Source: Candidatus Competibacteraceae bacterium
GTDB taxonomy: Bacteria > Pseudomonadota > Gammaproteobacteria > Competibacterales > Competibacteraceae
NCBI GenBank assembly: GCA_020445005.1
Contig: JAGRHM010000214.1
Coordinates: forward strand, 1 to 7,103
Direction of reading: 5' to 3'
Length of the DNA stretch: 7,103 bases
Shown piece after piece: positions 1 to 5,579 of the stretch (positions within the stretch are counted from its first letter, which is position 1; every line of letters begins with the position of its first letter). A program made the translations under genes and the position numbers. The notes under the pieces are model-generated. The model was not told the origin of the DNA and made no database searches. It saw only the letters and a program-made list of their open reading frames with translations.

Positions 1-1046
1 ATGGCGGCCGTGAGAATCTGGAAGCCATTGATTTCATGCGGGAGCTGAACACGGTCGTGCATAGTGAGCATCCTGGCGCTATGGTGATCGCCGAAGAATC
101 CACCTCTTGGCCGCAAGTCACTCGCCCGACGTATCTGGGCGGTCTGGGCTTCAGCATGAAATGGAACATGGGCTGGATGAACGATACCCTGCGTTATATG
201 GCGCAACAGCCGATCCATCGCAAATATCACCATGACTTGCTGACCTTCAGCATGTTGTATTGCTTCACCGAGAATTTCGTGCTGCCGTTTTCGCATGACG
301 AGGTCGTGCATGGCAAAGGCTCGATGGTTAACAAAATGCCAGGCGACGAGTGGCAGCGCTTTGCTAACCTTCGTCTGCTCTATCTCTATATGTTCACCCA
401 TCCCGGCAAAAAACTGCTGTTCATGGGCACTGAGTTTGGCCAAGGCACCGAATGGAATAGCGCGGTTACGCTCGACTGGTATGTGCTCCAATACGACTTC
501 CACAAGGGGATGCAACTGCTAGTCAAGGATCTGAACCGGCTCTATCACAGCGAACCGGCGTTGCACCACTATGAATTTGAATGGCAGGGCTTCGACTGGA
601 TTGACTGCCATGATGCCGAACAGTCAATTTTGAGTTATCTGCGCAAGAAAGACGACGATTTCCTGGTGGTCATTGTCAACTTCACCCCCGTGCCGCGCCA
701 TGGTTATCGGATTGGCGTACCGCGCACCGGGCGCTACACAGAAATTTTTAATTCCGACTCGAACTATTATGCAGGCAGTGGGGTGGGTAACGGTGGAGTG
801 GACTTGATCGCTGAGGAGAAACCCTGGATGGATCGTCCCTACTCGATTACGGTCACCGTGCCGCCGCTGGGTGGGATCGTCCTTCGTCCGGAGGAGCCGC
901 CCCCGCCAAAACCATTGGCGGTCGTAGCCGAGGCTGCTGATGAAGTGTTAGCGACGGAGGAAGCAACCCTAGCAGCCGGCGCCTTATCGACGGCTGGAGC
1001 CACCGCGCCGGAGTTGTTTGAAGAAGAATTGGCGCAACCCGAGTAG
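1..1046 (+). CDS. glgB: 1,4-alpha-glucan branching enzyme GlgB, C-terminal part (5' end outside window)
   Basis: GlgB cuts alpha-1,4 glucan chains and rejoins the cut piece through alpha-1,6 bonds, making branches in cytoplasmic glycogen (GH13 family). The frame is open from base 3, starting [16 protein letters not shown], a stretch that closely matches the middle of proteobacterial GlgB, so the true start lies left of the window. About 347 residues are visible, roughly the last half of the usual ~730. Visible active-site motifs are VIAEEST, with the acid/base Glu at bases 93-95, and [10 protein letters not shown], with the transition-state Asp at 297-299. The nucleophile Asp region lies upstream. 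[34 protein letters not shown] and [15 protein letters not shown] are also typical, the last in the C-terminal beta domain. The usual protein end corresponds to [12 protein letters not shown] (about base 895). Here some 50 more residues follow, rich in Pro, Ala and Glu. The stop is TAG at 1044-1046. Confidence 0.96.
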   Translation, partial: GGRENLEAIDFMRELNTVVHSEHPGAMVIAEESTSWPQVTRPTYLGGLGFSMKWNMGWMNDTLRYMAQQPIHRKYHHDLLTFSMLYCFTENFVLPFSHDEVVHGKGSMVNKMPGDEWQRFANLRLLYLYMFTHPGKKLLFMGTEFGQGTEWNSAVTLDWYVLQYDFHKGMQLLVKDLNRLYHSEPALHHYEFEWQGFDWIDCHDAEQSILSYLRKKDDDFLVVIVNFTPVPRHGYRIGVPRTGRYTEIFNSDSNYYAGSGVGNGGVDLIAEEKPWMDRPYSITVTVPPLGGIVLRPEEPPPPKPLAVVAEAADEVLATEEATLAAGALSTAGATAPELFEEELAQPE

Positions 1047-1063
1047 GATGATTGAGCGTTTGT

Positions 1064-1093
1064 GACCACTGGCGATCGCGATCGCCAGTGGTC
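1064..1093. repeat. perfect 30-bp palindrome between glgB and the ligase-like gene
   Basis: Bases 1064-1078 (GACCACTGGCGATCG) are exactly reverse-complemented by 1079-1093, giving a loopless 15+15 inverted repeat. It begins 17 bases after the glgB stop. The core holds two overlapping copies of GCGATCGC and two GATC sites. As RNA it could fold into a strong hairpin and might end glgB transcription, but only TTT at 1100-1102 follows, with no proper U-run, so it is not a textbook intrinsic terminator. A protein-binding site, an RNA-processing or stabilising hairpin, or a dispersed repeat are alternatives. It ends 16 bases before the ATG at 1110, so it could also affect translation of the next gene. 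Confidence 0.85.
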
Positions 1094-1109
1094 GTGGTGT
1101 TTCATCGTA

Positions 1110-3584
1110 ATGAACAGGCTAGACTTGACCAATGTTGTACTCAAAAGGCTTCACATCACTCTACTAATCGTCGCGGTATGGGCCGTGATGCTCCCCATGG
1201 GGCTGGTGGCGTGGCGCTATCCGTTAGGGGGGAACGGACTATTATCGATTCTGGCCGGATACGCTTTCATCCTCTGGTATTGGCCAGCCGGCTGGTTAGC
1301 GATTTTGCCCTCTGTTTTGCTGGCGGTCGATCTGACTCCCTGGACCGGCTGGCTGCTCTGTGATGAAGCCGATATGGTTCTCGCTATCACTGTGGCGATC
1401 GGCTATTCGCGACTTGCATGGACTCCACCGATTCACCGGCTTACGCCTGTCGCTGCACCGCTGTTGCTACTGTTTTCAGCGGCTTTCCTCGTCAGTCTGA
1501 CTCGCGGTTTGTGGCCGCTGCCTGTTCCAGATTTTAATGCGCTAACGGATTACACCAATTCCTACAATGGGTTGCGGATTGCCAAGGGGACACTTTGGGC
1601 GCTGCTGCTCTTGCCGCTGTTGCGCCGAACACTAGCGGAGAATCATGCACAGCGTTATCTGCTGTCCGGTTTACTAATAGCCTTGATAGGGGTCAGCGCC
1701 GTGGTCTTCTGGGAACGCTTGACATTTACCGGTTTGCTGGATTTTTCCAGCGATTACCGGGCGACTGGCCCCTTTTCCGCGATGCATACCGGAGGCGCGG
1801 CTCTGGATGGATCACTCGCCCTGCTAACGCCGTTCGCCATACTGTGGCTTTTACAAGCAAGACAATTGAACTACGCCATTTTGGCCGTGATCATTGTCGG
1901 CCTCAGCGTCTACGCGATCATGGCGATTTTTTCACGGGGGCTTTATCTGGGATTTGGGCTTTCTGTGGCCATCATCAGTGTGAGTGCACTTCCCGGTCGG
2001 CGTGATTCCCGCAAGCCCTTATGGCAATCTTTATTGCTACTGTCACTGTTATGCCTGACCGCTGGTCTGCTCTTTCAGGTTTTCGCAACCGGTGGTTACC
2101 GTACGCTGGCTGCAATTCTGGCGTTGTTGATCAGCGCTTTGTTCGTCGGCAGCCTGTCACGTGCGCTATTGCCCGGAGGGTCGTATCTTGCTATAGGCTT
2201 TGTCGCCTGTCTGGCCAGTCAGTGGCTACTCTGGCAGTGGTTGGCCAAAGGCGCTTATTGGGCCTTCGGGTTGGCGGCGATGATCTGGATCGCCGGAATT
2301 CTTATCTTTGGCAGCAAGCATCGGCCGGTTGGCGTCATACTGGGGATGGTTGGCTTTGCCGGAATGGTGGTGGGGACAGGATTGGTCGCGTGGCACTGGG
2401 GAGGCAAACCGGCTCTAATCAGCACCCTGCCGGCTATGGGCCTGGCCCTGGGTCTGGTGATCCTGAATTTTCGCTTGCGCGTCTGGCGTTGGGAGCGATC
2501 AACTGTGCTGGGCGCGGGTCTGGCGGTGATGATCCTGGGCATCAGCATCCCTGTAACGGGAAATTACTATATGGAACAACGTTTTTCTCAGGCCGAGCAT
2601 GATTGGGAAACCCGTTTGCAACACTGGCGGGCGGTTCTGTTCATGATGAATGCCGACTGGGCTACTGATTTGTGGGGCATGGGCATTGGCAAGTTTCCAG
2701 CAACTTATTTCTGGCGCAATCCCGCTGATGAATTTCCAGGTAATTTCCAATACGAAACTGAAAACAACAATACCTTCCTGCGGATCAGTGGCGCCCGTTA
2801 TCCGCGTGGCTATGGCGAACCGTTACGCATTGGTCAACGGGTAGCGCCGCGACTCTATGCACTTTATACGCTGTCTCTGGACGCTCGCGCTCCGGAAAAA
2901 CCGGCGATAGTTAATATAGCGCTCTGTCAAAAATGGCTGCTTTATCCTTTCGGTTGCAGCGGGCGTTCGCTGAAGATTGAAAATCGCGACTGGCAATATT
3001 TCGAGATAACGTTGAATACATTAGGGTTTGCTGGAGATGTCTGGGGATCGCGCCGCACTGCCCAATTAATATTGAGTAACTCTACCGGCGGCGCTCTGTT
3101 GGATGTCGATAATATTCAACTGAACGACCCTATCTCTGGCGCTGAATTGCTTGCGAATGGCAATTTCTCCCACAGCGGCGACCGCTGGTTTTTCACCAGT
3201 GACCGCCACCATTTGCCTTGGCATGCCAAGAATTTGTGGCTAAATATACTCTTCGATCAGGGTTGGATTGGAGTAGTGCTGTTCGGACTGCTAACCTTAC
3301 TGGGATTGGCGCGGGCTTTTCTTGAATTCGAACATCGTGACAATTCCCTGGCGTTAGCCTTGTTTGCATCGCTGTCGGGTTTTCTCACTGTAGGACTGTT
3401 TGACAGCTTGCTGGATGTGCCGCGGTTGACCCTGATGTACTATTTGCTGCTCTTTACCACATTGTTGGAACCGTTCCCTTTGGTTAAAACCGGCCAGCCT
3501 GTCCACGCTCACCGGCCCACGGCGAATCACCACGTCCCCAGCCACTCCCGTGTCCAGGTTGCGACTTGGTCCCGCCACTCGTGA
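1110..3584 (+). CDS. O-antigen ligase/polymerase-like polytopic membrane protein with large extracytoplasmic insert
   Basis: Predicted inner-membrane protein of 824 residues that probably transfers or polymerises a lipid-linked glycan in the periplasm (Wzy/WaaL-like; exact reaction unknown). Many hydrophobic helices fill residues ~10-490. The segment AIFSRGLYLGFGLSVAI (~273-289) resembles the SRGG-type helix motif of O-antigen ligases. A hydrophilic, beta-rich stretch of ~150 residues follows (~549-696), with NNNTFLRISG near its start and LDVDNIQLND near its end; it looks like a carbohydrate-binding-type fold. Then comes HAKNLWLNILFDQGWIG (~705-721), like the HNxxL...G motif of ligases, and final helices (~720-790). 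Ordinary family members are about 400-450 residues, so this one is double size. ATG 1110 is preferred because it lies past the palindrome; GTG 1062 is in frame and would add 16 residues. Neither has a clear Shine-Dalgarno. Its neighbours suggest a role in the exosortase A-linked exopolysaccharide locus. The 3' end overlaps the opposing gene by 58 bp. Confidence 0.85.
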   Translation: MNRLDLTNVVLKRLHITLLIVAVWAVMLPMGLVAWRYPLGGNGLLSILAGYAFILWYWPAGWLAILPSVLLAVDLTPWTGWLLCDEADMVLAITVAIGYSRLAWTPPIHRLTPVAAPLLLLFSAAFLVSLTRGLWPLPVPDFNALTDYTNSYNGLRIAKGTLWALLLLPLLRRTLAENHAQRYLLSGLLIALIGVSAVVFWERLTFTGLLDFSSDYRATGPFSAMHTGGAALDGSLALLTPFAILWLLQARQLNYAILAVIIVGLSVYAIMAIFSRGLYLGFGLSVAIISVSALPGRRDSRKPLWQSLLLLSLLCLTAGLLFQVFATGGYRTLAAILALLISALFVGSLSRALLPGGSYLAIGFVACLASQWLLWQWLAKGAYWAFGLAAMIWIAGILIFGSKHRPVGVILGMVGFAGMVVGTGLVAWHWGGKPALISTLPAMGLALGLVILNFRLRVWRWERSTVLGAGLAVMILGISIPVTGNYYMEQRFSQAEHDWETRLQHWRAVLFMMNADWATDLWGMGIGKFPATYFWRNPADEFPGNFQYETENNNTFLRISGARYPRGYGEPLRIGQRVAPRLYALYTLSLDARAPEKPAIVNIALCQKWLLYPFGCSGRSLKIENRDWQYFEITLNTLGFAGDVWGSRRTAQLILSNSTGGALLDVDNIQLNDPISGAELLANGNFSHSGDRWFFTSDRHHLPWHAKNLWLNILFDQGWIGVVLFGLLTLLGLARAFLEFEHRDNSLALALFASLSGFLTVGLFDSLLDVPRLTLMYYLLLFTTLLEPFPLVKTGQPVHAHRPTANHHVPSHSRVQVATWSRHS

Positions 3585-4387
3585 CAGGAGAAGGTATGAT
3601 TCGCTTCGGGATATTCGTGTAGCGTGACCCGTGGTTGCGCCAGGAGACGTCGCCAGGTCCGTGAGGCCCTCGCCAGGTCCCGGAATTCGGCGGCGGTCAG
3701 ATCATCGCCGCTGAGGATGAGTAGTATCGGACCCTGGAAGCGTTGCCAGCCGTCGGTCATGCGTTGCGGCAACGGCGTTTGTTCCGATGTCGCCACAATC
3801 GCCTTGTTGGCATTGGGTTGCCGGGCTTGTCCAAGCATCGTCCGCAGCGAGCGCCAAGCCGCGCTGAACGCAAAATCGCCGCGCCAGATCTTGCGCCACA
3901 GATCAGGACTGATCAATCGGCCCAGGTAATAATGGCGAAGGTAAGTGCGCGCCTGTCCCGCCTCGGTACGCGCCCAGGGATTCAACAGCACGAGTCCAGA
4001 AACGCGCGGGTCGCGCCAGGCATGGAACAACGCCGCTGAAGCCGCGTCACACAGTCCCCAGATGACGATTTCCCGCAATTGGGGAAGCTGCTGAGAGAAA
4101 GCATCCAGCGCCGCATGAATATCGGCATCGATATTTTCAAAGCCGGTAAACTCGCCGCCGGCGTCACCCATACCGCGATAGTCAAAACGCAACACCGGAA
4201 TGCCGGCTTGGGCTAAACTCCGCGCCAGCAAGATGAACTGGCGGTGACTGCCAACGCGATACTGCGGTCCGCCGACGACCACCAACACCCCTCGGGTCGC
4301 GTCCGACGCGCCGGTATGCAAAATGCCCAGCAGTTCCGCGTCTTCACAATGAAAAACTAGCCCAGTTTCCACGGGAATGGGGTTCAC
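3527..4387 (-). CDS. exosortase A system-associated hydrolase 1 (alpha/beta hydrolase)
   Basis: Alpha/beta-hydrolase of 286 residues resembling the exosortase A-associated hydrolase 1 family (TIGR03100-type); substrate unknown, probably cytoplasmic since no signal peptide is seen. Motifs in order: VVGGPQYRVGSHRQF (37-51, a family hallmark), RFDYRGMGDAGGE (67-79), the nucleophile elbow WGLCDAAS (110-117) with Cys113 where Ser is usual, SGDD (226-229, likely acid) and EANHTFS (261-267, likely His264). I chose GTG 4387 because it overlaps the final stop of the intact hydrolase 2 frame as GTGA (4384-4387), typical of translational coupling, and gives the usual family length. An upstream ATG at 4516 would add 43 residues lying antisense-free inside the hydrolase 2 tail in another frame, with low-complexity Arg/Gly/Ser character, and is unlikely. 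Last gene of the minus-strand cluster; its final 19 codons overlap the opposing membrane protein gene. Confidence 0.9.
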   Translation of the reverse strand: MNPIPVETGLVFHCEDAELLGILHTGASDATRGVLVVVGGPQYRVGSHRQFILLARSLAQAGIPVLRFDYRGMGDAGGEFTGFENIDADIHAALDAFSQQLPQLREIVIWGLCDAASAALFHAWRDPRVSGLVLLNPWARTEAGQARTYLRHYYLGRLISPDLWRKIWRGDFAFSAAWRSLRTMLGQARQPNANKAIVATSEQTPLPQRMTDGWQRFQGPILLILSGDDLTAAEFRDLARASRTWRRLLAQPRVTLHEYPEANHTFSCHEWRDQVATWTREWLGTW

Positions 4388-4578
4388 AGCGCGTGATCCA
4401 GCAAGGCGGTTAACGTGGCTTCCAGAAGAATCGGCGCCTCGGCGATTTCCTGGGTTGCCCAGAAGGCGTCGCCGATCACTGTTTGGGTGCGAACCGTGAC
4501 TCCCGAGGCGCGCCATGTTTCTACAATACGCTGGCTGGCCGGGGACAGCGCCGCATCTACTGTTCCCGCCACCTCGAA
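4384..4578 (-). pseudogene. C-terminal remainder of exosortase A-associated hydrolase 2, cut off by in-frame TGA
   Basis: This stretch continues the frame of the hydrolase 2 gene directly after the TGA at 4581-4579. It encodes FEVAGTVDAALSPASQR and then a segment with VIGDAFWATQEIAEAPILLE, ending at TGA 4386-4384. From memory of the family, hydrolase 2 proteins end with just such a segment (a ProAlaSer-helix, then xGxxFWxTxEIxExPxLLxAT). With the stop read as one residue the whole gene has 271 codons, the normal family length. A GTG at 4572-4570 could in principle restart translation, but no convincing ribosome binding site is seen before it. The piece is therefore probably untranslated, unless the stop is a sequence error or is read through. 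Its end forms the GTGA overlap with hydrolase 1. Confidence 0.85.
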
Positions 4579-5199
4579 TCAGTCTACATGAACATGGGTG
4601 GGCGGCATGCTGGGGCGAACCTGTTCGAGGGCCGAGGCCAGCTCCGGATGCAACTCGTAACCAGCGACTTCCAGGGAATGTCCCGCCGCCAGCTTTTCTT
4701 GCAACTGGCCCATGCTGTCGTTGCTACCCTTGAAGCGGTCGGCGGCCAGCCGCAGACGCAGGAACTGGTGGAGGAAGCGTTGACCGGACAGTACTGGCTG
4801 CCAAAGCAGCAGACGCGCCGCCGCAACCGTTGCGACTTGGTCCATGGCCAGCAGTCCACCAAAACGCAGACCCCAGAGCGTCAGCCGTTCGTAACCGCGT
4901 TGGCGCAGCCAGTCCGCGCAGCGCAGGAGGTCATCCTGCCAGATCGCCCAGCGCGCATCGACAAAATCGCCGGCGCTATCACCCGTACCGTACAGATCGG
5001 GGATGAGCACCCCCCACCCGGCGGTGGCCATGCGCCGTGCCTGCAGGGCCGCCATACGCCGGGACTTGTTCATTTCTTCGGCAAATGGGGAAACGTATAA
5101 TATTGCATTCTTTTCCGCCCCTTTGTTGGCGGGTGGATGGTGAACCGCGAATAGCGCTCCCTGGCTTCCCGCCAAAAAAAATGGCTCGATCACGGACAA
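4579..5199 (-). CDS. exosortase A system-associated hydrolase 2, N-terminal 206 residues (truncated by TGA)
   Basis: Alpha/beta-hydrolase-fold protein resembling the exosortase A-associated hydrolase 2 family (TIGR03101-type), about 265-275 residues when whole. Seen here: EPFFLAGSQGALFAVHHPP at the N-terminus, YVSPFAEEMNKSRRM (35-49, a family hallmark), IPDLYGTGDSAGDF (66-79) and the elbow WGLRFGGLLA (109-118). The elbow has Arg112 where a serine hydrolase carries Ser, so ordinary serine-esterase chemistry is doubtful; this appears normal for the family. The frame stops at TGA 4581-4579 after THVHVD, but the family sequence resumes in the same frame. The start is TTG 5199, directly after the carrier protein TGA; GTG 5193 (giving MIEPFF) is an equally reasonable start. 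GGCGGGA at the end of the carrier gene may act as a weak ribosome binding site. Encoded between the carrier protein and hydrolase 1, as expected for an exosortase A accessory cluster. Confidence 0.88.
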   Translation of the reverse strand: MSVIEPFFLAGSQGALFAVHHPPANKGAEKNAILYVSPFAEEMNKSRRMAALQARRMATAGWGVLIPDLYGTGDSAGDFVDARWAIWQDDLLRCADWLRQRGYERLTLWGLRFGGLLAMDQVATVAAARLLLWQPVLSGQRFLHQFLRLRLAADRFKGSNDSMGQLQEKLAAGHSLEVAGYELHPELASALEQVRPSMPPTHVHVD

Positions 5200-5457
5200 T
5201 CAGCTTCCCGCCATGACTTTATCCCGGATAAACGCATGAACCGTTCCTACTGTTTCGAAGGTTTCGGCGCTGATTTCGTCATCCGCGACCATAATGTCGA
5301 AGCGTTCCTCGACCGCATTGATCAAGGTCACCACCGCCATGGAGTCGAATTCCGGGATGCTGCCCAGCAAAGGGGTGTCCGGGGTTAATTTTTGCGTCCG
5401 TTCGCCCAACTGCAATATTTCGCCAATTAATCGCCGCACCTCATCGAACTCGACCAT
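5200..5457 (-). CDS. acyl carrier protein (phosphopantetheine-binding), exosortase-locus type
   Basis: Small acidic carrier protein of 85 residues. It would carry an acyl or aminoacyl group as a thioester on a 4'-phosphopantetheine arm in the cytoplasm. The attachment motif is EFDSMAVVTLI (36-46), with Ser39 as the modified residue; helix 1 (VRRLIGEILQL) and the late segment SAETFETVGTVHAFI match the ACP fold. It differs from housekeeping AcpP, which carries the motif DSLDTVEL, so a dedicated pathway is likely. In exosortase A loci such a carrier sits beside hydrolases 1 and 2, usually with an AMP-forming ligase and a PLP-dependent decarboxylase; those two are not seen here. ATG 5457-5455 is well placed behind AGGAGAGGA. 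First gene of the three-gene minus-strand cluster. Confidence 0.93.
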   Translation of the reverse strand: MVEFDEVRRLIGEILQLGERTQKLTPDTPLLGSIPEFDSMAVVTLINAVEERFDIMVADDEISAETFETVGTVHAFIRDKVMAGS

Positions 5458-5462
5458 CGAGA

Positions 5463-5471
5463 TCCTCTCCT
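5463..5471 (-). promoter_or_regulatory. Shine-Dalgarno of the acyl carrier protein gene
   Basis: On the minus strand the sequence AGGAGAGGA ends five bases before the ATG at 5457. It is the strongest ribosome binding site in the window and fixes the start of the carrier protein. Confidence 0.8.
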
Positions 5472-5478
5472 AGGATAA

Positions 5479-5506
5479 ATACTAAGGAATCAACCGACCC
5501 TGGAAA
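5479..5506 (-). promoter_or_regulatory. possible weak sigma70-like promoter for the carrier/hydrolase cluster
   Basis: Minus-strand TTTCCA (5506-5501) and TAGTAT (5484-5479) are separated by 16 bases, each matching 4 of 6 consensus positions. A start a few bases further on would leave a short leader containing the ribosome binding site. The upstream box overlaps a small CCTGG-TTT-CCAGG inverted repeat (5499-5511). The call is weak: such matches occur by chance, and transcription could instead read through from clpV. No U-run terminator was found in the 122-bp gap (5458-5579). Confidence 0.25.
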
Positions 5507-5579
5507 CCAGGCAAGAACAATCCAAGGTTGGAAAGCAAGATAGCGTTGACAGGGGCAATAATCCAGCTTGTTAATGATT

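Noticed and set aside
1062..1109. GTG 1062 as start of the ligase-like protein
   Set aside because: It would translate the whole perfect palindrome into a charged TTGDRDRQW peptide before the first membrane helix. ATG 1110 is simpler, though neither start has a good ribosome binding site, so this is not settled.
839..1144. 101-residue minus-strand open frame across the glgB end and the palindrome
   Set aside because: It is antisense to the glgB tail, Ser/Ala low-complexity, with no family resemblance.
4388..4516. 43-residue N-terminal extension of hydrolase 1 from ATG 4516
   Set aside because: It lies in a second frame over the hydrolase 2 C-terminal coding sequence, has Arg/Gly/Ser-rich shadow composition, and the family begins near the GTG at 4387.
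4483..5100. 205-residue plus-strand open frame
   Set aside because: It is the complement of hydrolase 2, which has clear family motifs; the plus-strand product shows no recognisable domain.
5499..5511. CCTGG-AAA-CCAGG inverted repeat as a clpV terminator
   Set aside because: The stem has only five pairs and no U-run follows on the minus strand.
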